Positions 43,122-51,995 of a DNA stretch of 64,000 nucleotides are shown here, one piece after another; the stretch's first letter is position 1; each line of letters opens with the position of its first letter. The translations under genes were made by a program, and so were the position numbers. The DNA comes from G965276675 sp965276675 (GTDB lineage Bacteria; Acidobacteriota; Terriglobia; Terriglobales; Acidobacteriaceae). Below the pieces are notes generated by a model. It saw only the letters and a list, made by a program, of their open reading frames with translations, was not told where the DNA came from and did no database searches. The stretch covers positions 2,790,001-2,854,000 of the forward strand of contig OZ255624.1 of assembly GCA_965276675.1 (NCBI GenBank), written 5' to 3'.

Positions 43122-44015
43122 ATGCGTATTTTTCTCACTGGCGCTACCGGCTTTATCGGTTCAGCCATTATTCCGGAACTCATCAACGCGGGCCATCAGA
43201 TGCTCGGACTGACGCGGTCGGAGGCGGGCGCCCAGGCTCTCACCGCCGCCGGCGCCGAGGTGCATCGGGGTGATCTTGAAGACCTGGAAAGTCTGCGCCG
43301 CGGAGCGGAGATGTCGGACGGCGTCATTCACTGTGGCTTCAATCACGACTTCTCGAATTTCGTCGCGAATTGCGAGCAAGATCGCCGCGTCATCGAGGCG
43401 ATGGGCTCCGTGCTTGTCGGCTCTGACCGCCCCCTGATCATCACCTCCGGGACTGGAATGGGGAACGCTGTGCCCGGGCAGCCCGCGACCGAAGACAACT
43501 TCAATCCCAACCACCCGAATCCCCGTAAAGCTTCAGAATTAGCAGGTATTTCCGTGGCGGACCGCGGCGTGAACGTGTCCGTGGTGCGCCTTCCTCAGGT
43601 CCACGACCCAGTCAAGCAGGGCCTCATCACCCCCTTCGTCCAGCTGACCCGTGAGAAGGGAGCCGCGGCGTATGTTGGTGACGGACTCAACCGCTTTCCG
43701 GCAGTGCACGTCCTCGATGCTGCCCGTCTCTACAAGTTGGCGTTGGAGAAGCAGGAAGCGGGCAGCAGGTACCACGCGGTTGCTGAAGAGGGAATACCGG
43801 TCCGGAACATCGCTGAAGTCATTGGCCGCGGCTTGAAGGTGCCGGTAGTCAGCCTGTCACAGGAGGAGGCGCCAGCTCATTTCGGATGGCTCGCTGCGTT
43901 CATGGGTTTCGACATGCCAGCTTCCAGCGCACTGACCCAGGAACGACTGGGATGGCATCCGACCGGCCGTGGATTGATTGCCGATCTCGAACAAATGGAC
44001 TACTCCAAAGCCTGA
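43122..44015 (+). CDS. NAD(P)-dependent oxidoreductase, extended SDR type
   Basis: 297 residues from ATG 43122, with AAAGGAG upstream. Rossmann motif MRIFLTGATGFIGSAIIPEL at the N-terminus and further segments LEDLESLRRGAEMSDGVIHC, PLIITSGTGMGNAVPG and VNVSVVRLPQVHD. The canonical Tyr-x-x-x-Lys is not obvious; atypical extended SDRs without it often act as regulators or unusual reductases. The broken AraC regulator divergent from it was probably its controller, so regulation has likely been lost. Substrate unknown. Confidence 0.85.
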   Translation: MRIFLTGATGFIGSAIIPELINAGHQMLGLTRSEAGAQALTAAGAEVHRGDLEDLESLRRGAEMSDGVIHCGFNHDFSNFVANCEQDRRVIEAMGSVLVGSDRPLIITSGTGMGNAVPGQPATEDNFNPNHPNPRKASELAGISVADRGVNVSVVRLPQVHDPVKQGLITPFVQLTREKGAAAYVGDGLNRFPAVHVLDAARLYKLALEKQEAGSRYHAVAEEGIPVRNIAEVIGRGLKVPVVSLSQEEAPAHFGWLAAFMGFDMPASSALTQERLGWHPTGRGLIADLEQMDYSKA

Positions 44016-44165
44016 ACCGACTGCGTACCAGCAGCGCCTTGCGTCGCTGGTGCGCAGTTGCACAACAGAACTCCGACTTCGGCTTTATCCGCTCATACAG
44101 TGAGGCGGTCGGTAAGGTGTCGAAGCTCTTCCCCTATGGGAGGATGGCTGGGACCTGCGATGGAG

Positions 44166-44593
44166 CTAGTCGGCCCGCTTGTTGCTCGCTGGCCGGGGCT
44201 TCGGCTTGCTCTTGCCCTTGAGATTGAGCGCCACTGCAGCGCGGATGAGGTCCTTCAAGGCCGCCTCATCGACCTCCTCGCCTTCGTGGATATCGATGGC
44301 GCGCCTGGCATTCCCGTCGAGGCTGGAGTTGGATAGACCTGAAGGGTCCTTCAACGCAGCTCCCTGGCAAAGGTCATCTTGACGACGTTCTTGTACGACT
44401 CTCCCGTGCAGACGATGCCGCCGTGGGACCAGACGGGAGTCCCCCTCCACTTCCGCTCTTCGACGATCTCAGGGTCTGCCTCGTGTACGATTTCGCGCAC
44501 TTTCGCGAGCATCTTCCCGCGCCAGTCCCCAAGTTCCTTGATCTTCTCGTCGATGAATGCAGAGGCAGATTCCACCGGGACGGGCCTTTTCAT
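44166..44593 (-). pseudogene. DUF1801-family protein split by a frameshift
   Basis: The N-terminal part from ATG 44593 (ASAFIDEKIKELGDWRGKML, EERKWRGTPVWSHGG, ESYKNVVKMTFA) is a typical DUF1801 (YdhG-like) protein, ending at 44351 shortly after KMTFARELR. The rest of the family fold continues in another frame down to 44166: GAALKDPSGLSNSSLDGNAR, RAIDIHEGEEVDEAALKDLI and a basic tail. A single frameshift near 44360-44370 separates the two. Such proteins are often found next to ECF-sigma/YCII clusters; here the cluster lies just to the right. Confidence 0.8.
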
Positions 44594-44939
44594 GGACAGC
44601 TCCAACTCTCGCACCTAAATTTAGCTGCGCTCAGCGTTACCTGCAACCTCCACAAGTGGAAGCCTCTTCTGGTTCGATAGGAACGGGAAGTTGGCTACTC
44701 GACATTGATGATTGCTCACGAGAAGCGCGTTTCTGGGGACTAATGTTGCAAGGTCGGGCTCAAACATGGCGACAACTCGTCAAGTGAATGGCAGAACCCT
44801 GGCCCTTTTATTAGGAATCTACTTTGGCTTGCGAGTTTAGAGCTGCCCATAATCAGCCATCAGCCTATTACTTGAAGATGGGTCGAGAAACAGCCAACTG
44901 CGGTTGTATCGAGCCTGTCCGTTTGCTAGTTTGACAGGC
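44594..44939. other. Intergenic region upstream of the sigma factor
   Basis: About 346 bp between divergent genes. No clear repeat or ORF. It should contain the promoter of the sigma factor gene, but I see no sequence that convinces. Confidence 0.35.
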
Positions 44940-46199
44940 ATGCCGCCGAATGCGCCCGAAAATCTGCGTACGACCATAGAGACAATTTACCGGTCGGAAT
45001 CGGGCAGAATTGTGGCTACGCTGGTGCGCCTGCTCGGCGATCTCGATCTCGCCGAAGAGGCCATGCACGAGGCTTTCACTGCCGCCCTGGAGAGGTGGCC
45101 GCAGAGTGGCCTTCCGGACAAGCCGCGCCCCTGGCTCATATCGGTTGGGCGATTCAAGGCCATCGACGTGATGCGTCGCCGGGGACGCTTCGACGCCGCA
45201 CAGGGTGACCTGGCACTCCCACTCGAAGCGCGCGTCCATGAAGCGCCTTGGGAAGAGGAGATGGAGGACGATCGACTTCGTCTCATCTTCACCTGCTGCC
45301 ATCCTGCACTACCATCGGAGGGGCAGGTTGCGCTCACGCTGCGTGAAGTCTGCGGCCTGACCACAGAGGAGATTGCCCGGGCATTTCTCGTTACACCGGC
45401 GACGCTTGCTCAACGCATCGTTCGCGCGAAAGCCGTCATCCGCGATAAGGCGATTCCTTACCAAGTGCCCGTGTCGCAGGAATTATCGGCGAGGTTGGGG
45501 GCCGTGTTTCAGGTGGTGTACCTGGTCTTCAACGCGGGTTATTCCGCGGAAGCAACAGGAGCTGGATTGAGCCGCGAAGCGATCCGTCTGGGTAGACTGC
45601 TCCTGGATGTTCCGGGACCGGACCTTCTCCCGGAACCCGAGGCGTTGGGACTGTTGGGGCTCATGCTGTTGCAGGAATCGCGCCGCTCCGCTCGAAGCTC
45701 TGCAGAAGGAGAGCTGATCCTGCTGGACCGGCAGGATCGGTCCCTGTGGAATCGAGATCAGATCGCGGAAGGCATCGCGCTCACCGAGAGCGCTCTCCGA
45801 TCGCGCCGTTTCGGTGCTTACACCCTGCAGGCGGCCATCGCGGCAGTTCACGCCGAGACTTCCTCGGCGGCGTCCACGGACTGGCGCCAGATCACGCTAC
45901 TCTACGACCGGCTGATTCTGGTTCAGCCATCTCCGGTCGTGGAACTCAACCGTGCCGTTGCAATCGCCATGTACAAGGGTCCGGCGCAGGGGCTTTGTCT
46001 CATCGATGACCTTCTGGCGCGCGACGAACTCGCCAAGTATCCTCTCGCATACTCCGCCCGTGCGGATCTGTGCCGCAGGCTAGGGCGGCTTCCGGAGGCC
46101 CGTGCTTCGTACGAGAAGGCGCTTGCCCTGGTTCCCGATGGGGCTCGGCAGGAGCCGGAGCGTCGTTTCCTTTCGGGGCGGCTCCGGGAATTGAAATAA
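44940..46199 (+). CDS. ECF-type RNA polymerase sigma factor with long C-terminal extension (ECF42-like)
   Basis: 419 residues from ATG 44940. Sigma-70 region 2 at residues 10-90 (VATLVRLLGDLDLAEEAMHE, PWLISVGRFKAIDVMRRRGR) and region 4 near 110-175 (LTLREVCGLTTEEIARAFLV). The remaining ~240 residues form a helical, TPR-like C-terminal domain (AVAIAMYKGPAQGLCLIDDL, YEKALALVPDGARQEPERRF). This arrangement, with a YCII/DGPF protein gene next door, matches the ECF42-type sigma factors known from other bacteria, in which the C-terminal domain replaces an anti-sigma factor. Here the YCII protein is 98 bp downstream. Confidence 0.88.
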   Translation: MPPNAPENLRTTIETIYRSESGRIVATLVRLLGDLDLAEEAMHEAFTAALERWPQSGLPDKPRPWLISVGRFKAIDVMRRRGRFDAAQGDLALPLEARVHEAPWEEEMEDDRLRLIFTCCHPALPSEGQVALTLREVCGLTTEEIARAFLVTPATLAQRIVRAKAVIRDKAIPYQVPVSQELSARLGAVFQVVYLVFNAGYSAEATGAGLSREAIRLGRLLLDVPGPDLLPEPEALGLLGLMLLQESRRSARSSAEGELILLDRQDRSLWNRDQIAEGIALTESALRSRRFGAYTLQAAIAAVHAETSSAASTDWRQITLLYDRLILVQPSPVVELNRAVAIAMYKGPAQGLCLIDDLLARDELAKYPLAYSARADLCRRLGRLPEARASYEKALALVPDGARQEPERRFLSGRLRELK

Positions 46200-46297
46200 A
46201 ACTAGCTCTGCTGTCGATTTCCTCTCCGCCCAACGACTATGGGTGAACGATCCAGTGCGCGGGTGGCGCTGCTGGCAACCAACCTAAGGAGAGACAT

Positions 46298-46699
46298 ATG
46301 AAATACATCTGTCTGGGATACTACGAGCCTGCAAAACACGCAGCCATGACCGAGGAAGAGCGAAACGCAATGTTCGACGAATGCTTTGAGTACGACGACC
46401 ATCTGCGCGCCAACGGGCACTTTGCTACTGGAGAAGCTCTTCAGCCTCCTGAAACTGCGCTAACCGTGTATTGGAAGAACGGCAAAGTCGCGACCACAGA
46501 CGGTCCCTATGCGGAGACCAAGGAAGCGCTCGGTGGCATTCTCGTGCTTGAGGCGCGGGACATGAATCATGCCATTCAACTTATGTCGCAGCATCCGTCC
46601 ATGAAGTATGGGTCGTTCTTCGACATACGTCCAACTTTCGATATGAATGAAATGATTCAGGAGAGCGAGCAGCGACGGCGCAAGCTCACTGCACGCTGA
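46298..46699 (+). CDS. YCII/DGPF-domain protein
   Basis: 133 residues with AAGGAGAG site. YCII fold; conserved segments MKYICLGYYEP, EYDDHLRANGHFATGEAL, KVATTDGPYAETKEALGG (DGPY in place of DGPF) and GSFFDIRPTF. Function unknown in general; DGPF proteins are strictly linked with ECF42 sigma factors and are probably their targets. It lies directly downstream of such a factor here. Confidence 0.88.
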   Translation: MKYICLGYYEPAKHAAMTEEERNAMFDECFEYDDHLRANGHFATGEALQPPETALTVYWKNGKVATTDGPYAETKEALGGILVLEARDMNHAIQLMSQHPSMKYGSFFDIRPTFDMNEMIQESEQRRRKLTAR

Positions 46700-46848
46700 A
46701 GCACCGGCCGAGAGCAGAGTTATGAAGATCATCGCTGGGATCTGTTGGCGGCGAGCGAATTTGGGCCGTTGAGGTTGGCTGAAGCTGTCGCGGCTTCGGG
46801 CCAAAGCTACGAAAAGTCAGTACAACCAGAATGAGGGAGAGGATTGGG

Positions 46849-47496
46849 ATGTCAAAGGTTCGGGTCGCTGGATTTGGTGTTTCGTTGGACGGTTTCGGCG
46901 CGGGGATCGAACAGAGCCTGGATGATCCGCTGGGGAAGCGGGCACCAGAGATGTTTCAGTGGTTCTTTCATACGAAGACCTTTTGTTCCATGGTCGGGAA
47001 GGAGGGGGGAACCACAGGAGATGTGGACGATATGTTTGCTCAGCGGTCGATGGAGAATTTCGGTGCCTTCATCCTCGGCCGCAATATGTTCGGTCCGGTC
47101 CGCGGCCCATGGCCAGACGACTCATGGAAGGGCTGGTGGGGTGATGATCCGCCGTATCACGCCCCCACCTTCGTTCTCACGCATTACAAGCGTGAATCTC
47201 TGGTGATGGAAGGTGGAACCACCTTCCACTTCGTGACGGGCGGATTTGAGGAGGCGCTGGTCCTCGCGAAGAAGTCTGCCGGCAGCAAAGACGTCAAGAT
47301 CGGAGGCGGCGTGGCCACGGTGCGGCAGTATCTGGGAGCCGGCCTGATCGACGCTCTCCACATCGTGTCGGCACCCGTTCTTCTTGGTCAAGGAGAGTTG
47401 CTGTTCGATGGTCTGGACCTTCATGCGTTGGGATTCTCTGTAATCGAACGCAAGACTTCGGAATACGCGACCCACCTTGTGCTCGAAAAAGCGTAG
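46849..47496 (+). CDS. Dihydrofolate-reductase-like (RibD C-terminal) oxidoreductase
   Basis: 215 residues from ATG 46849. RibD_C/DHFR-like fold: RVAGFGVSLDGFGAG at the start, ENFGAFILGRNMFGPVRGPW, APTFVLTHYKRESLVMEGGT, FHFVTGGFEEALVLAKKSAG, GGVATVRQYLGAGLIDALHI and APVLLGQGELLFDGLDLHAL. These segments mark NADPH-dependent reductases of unknown substrate. It sits 150 bp after the YCII gene on the same strand and belongs to the ECF42-like cluster by position. Confidence 0.88.
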   Translation: MSKVRVAGFGVSLDGFGAGIEQSLDDPLGKRAPEMFQWFFHTKTFCSMVGKEGGTTGDVDDMFAQRSMENFGAFILGRNMFGPVRGPWPDDSWKGWWGDDPPYHAPTFVLTHYKRESLVMEGGTTFHFVTGGFEEALVLAKKSAGSKDVKIGGGVATVRQYLGAGLIDALHIVSAPVLLGQGELLFDGLDLHALGFSVIERKTSEYATHLVLEKA

Positions 47497-47822
47497 AGGC
47501 AGGGCTTCCTGCAAGGGCTTCCTCGCGTGGGAGCAAGGCGCGATGTGAGGAGGGTGCGCCACAAACACCAGTGGCCGAGAGTCGGCGAGGCTTTCGGTTT
47601 CTTTAAGCCGGCAAGTTGACGAGAAACGGCCAAACCGGACACTCGACGCCCACAAGTCGTTCACCGACACGAATTCCCCGCCTCAGTTGGTGATAATTTG
47701 CCAATGCGCTCACCGACACCGGCTCAGTCCCGAGAAGTCGCATTATGGGAAGTGATCCGGGTCACTTGCGAGTGACGGGCAACTCGGAGGTCACCTCCGG
47801 TCGCCACGATAGGGGCGATTCT
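47497..47822. other. Junction region before a transposase remnant
   Basis: About 330 bp without a gene. It lies between an intact gene and a 5'-deleted transposase and probably includes a recombination junction. No inverted terminal repeat is recognised. Confidence 0.35.
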
Positions 47823-48265
47823 TACTAACGCCCACCAGCACAGCGATCCTGTGCCGCTAGAAAACTGTGAAGCGGCAGGCATGGTGCCGCATGTTCCGGT
47901 CATGCGCACAGTCAATAATCAGGGCGATGGCAGCTTGTTCGGGCGCAAGGACTTCCGCTATGAACCTGATACCGATACCTATGTCTGTCCTGGCAACAAG
48001 AGGCTGCTGCGCAAGAACACCGATCATAAAGATCGTTACATCATGTACAGGGCTTCGGCTGGCGACTGCGGTACCTGTTCGCTGAAGTTACGCTGCACAC
48101 AGGCCCCGAGACGTGGCTTGGCTCGCCATCTGTATGAAGACGCGTTGAACCGGATGCAGGAGCGGGTGACATCAGAAGCGATGAGGCTGCGTCGATGCAC
48201 TGTTGAACATACCTTCGCGACGATTATGTACCGCATCTTCGGGCATCCACGTCTACTGATGGCGG
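47823..48265 (+). mobile_element. C-terminal fragment of an IS1182-like DDE transposase
   Basis: The in-frame reading CEAAGMVPHVPVMRTVNNQG, then FRYEPDTDTYVCPGNKRLLR, the Cys-rich segment CGTCSLKLRCTQAPRRGLAR and RRCTVEHTFATIMYRIFGHP is the C-terminal half of IS1182/IS1481-type transposases. The N-terminal part, including the first catalytic Asp residues, is missing, and the usual end (after FGHPR) is replaced by an unrelated frame that belongs to a ParB-like gene. No terminal inverted repeats are seen. A dead remnant. Confidence 0.8.
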
Positions 48266-48789
48266 CAGGAGCAGCGCAAGCAGCAGTTCGAGAAGGAGCA
48301 GGCGGAGTACGAAGCCGAGCGCAACCGCAAAGCCGAGGTGATGAAAACCCGCGAAGCCATCTTTAACCGCATTCTTGACAACGCCCCAGCCATGTTCACC
48401 TCTGCGCAACTGAGGGTCTTCCTCCGCGCCCTCATCAGCCTCGACCCCTATGACTTCGCCGAAGATGTCGCCACTTACTTTGTCGGCGACGACGAGAACA
48501 ACCAGCAGACCCCGGGGGAGGTTTTAGTATCGACCCTCACCAGCCTTCCAGACGAAAAGATAACCGGCTTTGCCCTTCGTCTTGCTCTAACCGGACACAC
48601 TGACATTCCACGCGAGGGCGACTTCGATTTCCTTGCGGAAGCCGAGATTTTCTTTGTTCCTCCAAACCCAAGAAGAGAGCTACCGCAAAGAAGGTCGAGA
48701 AGACGAAACTCGACAAGGCCGAGTCCGAAGTCGCGCCGAAGATAATCAGGACCAAAGCACCAGTGAGTAAAAAGAAAATTGCAGCCTAG
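48266..48789 (+). pseudogene. C-terminal fragment of a ParB/partition-like protein, frameshifted at its end
   Basis: From the transposase junction the frame reads EKEQAEYEAERNRKAEVMKT (coiled coil), FTSAQLRVFLRALISLDPYD, FAEDVATYFVGDDENNQQTP and FALRLALTGHTDIPREGDFD. This resembles the C-terminal region of ParB/RepB-like partition proteins of mobile elements, but the family is given from memory and is not certain. No N-terminal nuclease/HTH part is present. Near 48665 the frame changes; the natural end appears to be the Lys-rich PKKRATAKKVEKTKLDKAES and on to TAG at 48787-48789. Truncated by the transposase or by deletion. Confidence 0.5.
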
Positions 48790-48938
48790 CGAAAAGCGGG
48801 AGTCACAATAGGCCCCCGCATTCAGTTTTCACAACGATATCCGCAATACTGAATGCAAACTGCTGCAAGAAACCCTCGGCTGCGAGTGCCTATCTCAGTA
48901 GTAGATCGCACGCTGTGCCGCGTGAGAGGAGCAAGAAC

Positions 48939-49562
48939 ATGAAAGTGCTCGTCATTGGAGCTGCCGGAAAGACCGGCCAATCTGTAGTCGAACAGGCCGT
49001 AGCCGCTGGCCACCAGGTCACAGCACTCGTCCGTAAAGCTGCCGAATATCACGGACCCAACGTTCGCATGATCGAAGGTGACGCAACCAACAGAGACGAG
49101 CTGGACCCGGCAGTCCGTGGCCAGGACGCTGTTCTTGACACCATCGGCGGCAAGACGCCTTATAAGGAAACCACGCTCGAATCGAGCGCCGCAAAGACAA
49201 TCATCGCGTCCATGCAGCAAAACGGAGTGCGCCGTCTCGTGGCGACGTCCATGCTTGGCGTAGGAGAGAGTGAAGCGAACGCCACTTTCTATGAGCGGTT
49301 ACTTGTTGGAACCTTTTTGCGCGGCGTGGACAAGGACAAAGCTGCCATGGAGTCCGCCGTCGAATCGAGTGCCCTGGACTGGATCATTTTGCGTCCAGCC
49401 ATCCTGAATGATGACCCCGCCAAGGGCAACATTCAGGTCTTAACGGCCGAGGCGGGCGAGAAGGCTCATAAGATCACACGGTCTGACGTGGCCGCCTTCA
49501 TGGTTGCCCAGCTCACCAGCGACGAATACCTTCACCAGGCGATTGTGATTGCGAATAGTTAA
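48939..49562 (+). CDS. NmrA-like NAD(P)-binding protein
   Basis: 207 residues from ATG 48939 (GAGGAGCAAG ribosome site). Atypical SDR of NmrA type: MKVLVIGAAGKTGQSVVEQA at the N-terminus, VRMIEGDATNRDELDPAVRG, GVRRLVATSMLGVGES, SALDWIILRPAILNDDP and a short C-terminus. No Tyr-x-x-x-Lys active site. Members are redox sensors or quinone/isoflavone-reductase-like. Followed 47 bp later by a FAD-linked oxidoreductase on the same strand; likely one transcript. Confidence 0.87.
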   Translation: MKVLVIGAAGKTGQSVVEQAVAAGHQVTALVRKAAEYHGPNVRMIEGDATNRDELDPAVRGQDAVLDTIGGKTPYKETTLESSAAKTIIASMQQNGVRRLVATSMLGVGESEANATFYERLLVGTFLRGVDKDKAAMESAVESSALDWIILRPAILNDDPAKGNIQVLTAEAGEKAHKITRSDVAAFMVAQLTSDEYLHQAIVIANS

Positions 49563-49609
49563 GAGCTCTTCGGTCGCGTTCGTGCCTTCAAACCATCGGA
49601 GTAGTGTTC

Positions 49610-50992
49610 ATGTTCTCAAAACAGAAGTATCCAAGCGACGCGTTGGAGCAGCTAAGGAGCAGGATCACCGGACAAATGGTCGTGCCCGGAGATGCGGGTT
49701 ATGACAAACAGCGCACACCCTGGCTGAAGGTGATTGAACAGCGCCCTTCCGCAATTGTGAACGCCACTAGTGTCCAGAACATCGTCGAGACAGTCCGCAC
49801 AGCACGCGAGCTAGACCTGCCGCTCGGAGTTCAAAATACAGGACACGGTATAACCGTTCCGTGTAACGAGGGTATTCTCCTCCGGCTGAGCGAAATGAAG
49901 GAAATCACCGTTGACGCTGCTGCGGGAACGGCAATCGTTGGACCTGGCTTGTCCTCTGGTGAGTTGCTGGCTGCGGTAGAACCACAAGGCTTCGCCTACC
50001 CCTCGGGTCAAGTCTCCAACGTGGGCGTGATCGGTTACACGCTTGGCGGAGGCTATGGTTGGCTGGGGCGCAAGCACGGCGCTGCTTGCAACGCCGTGCA
50101 ATCGGCAACTGTGGTGCTCGCCGACGGTTCGGTAGTCGTTGCAAGCGCAACGGAGAATCCTGATCTGTTCTGGGCCATTCGCGGCGGTGGTGGCAACTTC
50201 GGGGTGGTCGCTTCGATAACGGTAGGACTTGTACGAATGGGGCGTGTCTTTGGCGGAATGGCCTATTACCGCATGGAAGATGCGCCGGAGGTGCTTCGCT
50301 TTTACCGGGAGTGGTCGGCCGATCTGACGGAAGATACGAGCACCTACCTGCGTTTGATGGAGGTTCCACCGCGCCCGAACTTTCTCTTGCATCTGCGTTC
50401 TACAAAGACCTGCGCAATTGGGATCTGCCATGCAAACCCCGCTACGGCTGAAGAACTGCACGGACAGATCAGATCGTTTAAGGTTCCGGCAATCGAGGAT
50501 CTGAAGCTGAGACCATACTCCGAGATGGCAAGCTTCGACCAGGCATCCGACGAAAAGAGCTCGCCGACTTTCAGCCATGTGGAATGCCTGCGAGACCTGA
50601 ACGATGCTGGTTTGGACGGAGTATTGGACATTGCGAAGACTCGCATTCCCCCTCTCATCCTTGTGGAACTCCAGCAGCTTGGGGGCGCTTTGCATCACGA
50701 GCAGGTCGATGCCGTGTCGTATACCGCGCCCAAGGCACCGTTTTACCTGAAACTGGTATCCCCGACGCTAGAGACCACACTGGAAGAACTGGCCCCCATT
50801 ACCAAGGAGGCAGTGAATTCTCTCGGTGCGGTGTACACGGGCGAGGTCTCGTATAACTGGTTGCGAGGAGATCAGCGGAACCTCGTACCCGCCGCCTTTG
50901 GAGTAGAAAAGTATAAGCGGCTGCAAGAACTAAAGCGAAGATTCGATCCCTCCAACCTGTTCCGGCTCAATCTTAATATTCCGCCCGCTTGA
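49610..50992 (+). CDS. FAD-linked oxidoreductase (PCMH/BBE type)
   Basis: 460 residues from ATG 49610. FAD-binding PCMH domain at residues ~40-210: VQNIVETVRTARELDLPLGV, QNTGHGITVPCNEG, SGQVSNVGVIGYTLGGGYGW and HGAACNAVQSATVVLADGSV. The His normally bonded to FAD is represented by NTGHG, and the Cys of the second covalent bond by the AACN segment, so bicovalent attachment is possible. The C-terminal BBE segment (YNWLRGDQRNLVPAAFGVEK, RFDPSNLFRLNLNI) is intact. It resembles berberine-bridge-like oxidases of sugars or natural products. Confidence 0.88.
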   Translation: MFSKQKYPSDALEQLRSRITGQMVVPGDAGYDKQRTPWLKVIEQRPSAIVNATSVQNIVETVRTARELDLPLGVQNTGHGITVPCNEGILLRLSEMKEITVDAAAGTAIVGPGLSSGELLAAVEPQGFAYPSGQVSNVGVIGYTLGGGYGWLGRKHGAACNAVQSATVVLADGSVVVASATENPDLFWAIRGGGGNFGVVASITVGLVRMGRVFGGMAYYRMEDAPEVLRFYREWSADLTEDTSTYLRLMEVPPRPNFLLHLRSTKTCAIGICHANPATAEELHGQIRSFKVPAIEDLKLRPYSEMASFDQASDEKSSPTFSHVECLRDLNDAGLDGVLDIAKTRIPPLILVELQQLGGALHHEQVDAVSYTAPKAPFYLKLVSPTLETTLEELAPITKEAVNSLGAVYTGEVSYNWLRGDQRNLVPAAFGVEKYKRLQELKRRFDPSNLFRLNLNIPPA

Positions 50993-51289
50993 GGACGCTC
51001 GCGTACACACAGGACTTTAATGATCATTGGTCCCTTTGGCGAGATGGAAAACAGCTCGGGCCGCACTTCAGCTTTGGGCGCTAAGTTTATGTACTTGGAT
51101 AGAGGTTTGCAATCCCCTTCTTTGACTTTCAAGACGCCGCGCTAAGCACGTTAGTCATCACAAGTCGGCTTCTCGGTAGTGACTTCACAAACGAATCGTT
51201 TGTGGGGCGCTTCAACAGGTCAGTGAAGGCTGGTCAGTCTGCCAGGAAGGAATGAGCACGAACGCTGGAATTGAGTTCGAAAGGTATTT
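50993..51289. other. Convergent intergenic region, holds a palindrome
   Basis: 297 bp between two convergent genes. The only structured element is the palindrome at 51186-51204 described separately. No gene recognised. Confidence 0.4.
51186..51204. promoter_or_regulatory. Orphan operator-like palindrome
   Basis: CACAAACGA-A-TCGTTTGTG: perfect 9-bp arms around a single A. This looks like a TetR- or LacI-type operator, but it lies between the ends of two convergent genes where no promoter is expected. It may be left from a deleted operon. Confidence 0.45.
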
Positions 51290-51742
51290 CTAGCTCACGA
51301 TAGGCGAGGCCGACGCTTCCTCCACCCCGTAAGCGGCTCGCAACTTCAGAGACTCGGCAACAGCCTGAGAATCCTCATTCGCGTCGATAGCCGTGATCTT
51401 GCCCCAGCGCATCTTGATGATATGCACGCCGTGATTGTGGTAAGCGGAGCCGTCTGGCAGATCGTCTGTAGCCGTCCAGCGCACGATGATCGTGGTGTTG
51501 TGTGGTAAACCCTTCACCCAAACATCGGTGACGGTCAGATGGAGTTTGGTTGCTAAACGAGCCAGGCGACCGAGCCAGTGGCCCAGCGCTTCGCGGTCGT
51601 GGCGCTCGCCACCCAAAGCATGCTTACCCCCAAAGCGATGATGGATGTTCGGCACGCAATCCTTCAGAAGGGAGTCGAAGTCCCGCTGGTTAATGCGCTC
51701 GAAGTTCTTCTTAGCGATTCGCTTGACGATGGTGTGATACAT
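51290..51742 (-). CDS. SnoaL-like/NTF2-fold protein
   Basis: 150 residues from ATG 51742, chosen because GGGAGGCAGTGT lies just before it. Alpha+beta-barrel fold: IAKKNFERINQRDFDSLLKD at the N-terminus, HRFGGKHALGGERHDREALG, HWLGRLARLATKLHLTVTDV and NHGVHIIKMRWGKITAIDAN. Such small proteins are cyclases, isomerases or lyases of small molecules, or have no enzymatic role. The target is unknown. On the same strand 253 bp downstream of the tetR start's far end; may be transcribed separately. Confidence 0.8.
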   Translation of the reverse strand: MYHTIVKRIAKKNFERINQRDFDSLLKDCVPNIHHRFGGKHALGGERHDREALGHWLGRLARLATKLHLTVTDVWVKGLPHNTTIIVRWTATDDLPDGSAYHNHGVHIIKMRWGKITAIDANEDSQAVAESLKLRAAYGVEEASASPIVS

Positions 51743-51995
51743 ACACTGCCTCCCAGCGAACTCATCCCATCCAGGACTACTAAAGTCGCTCACTCCAGCA
51801 TAGAGGACCTCACCTTAGCCGTCTCCTGCACGCGGAGATATAGCTCTAAATAGTTTAACGGGCTCTGGCCGGTGCGTGACTTTGAGCTGCCAGGCCGTGT
51901 TTGGGCCGGCTTTTCCTATGTCTCTACAACGATGTGATGTTCTGAACTCCCCAATTCTGCAGCAGGCTCACTGAGCAGAACTCCTACCCGCCCGA

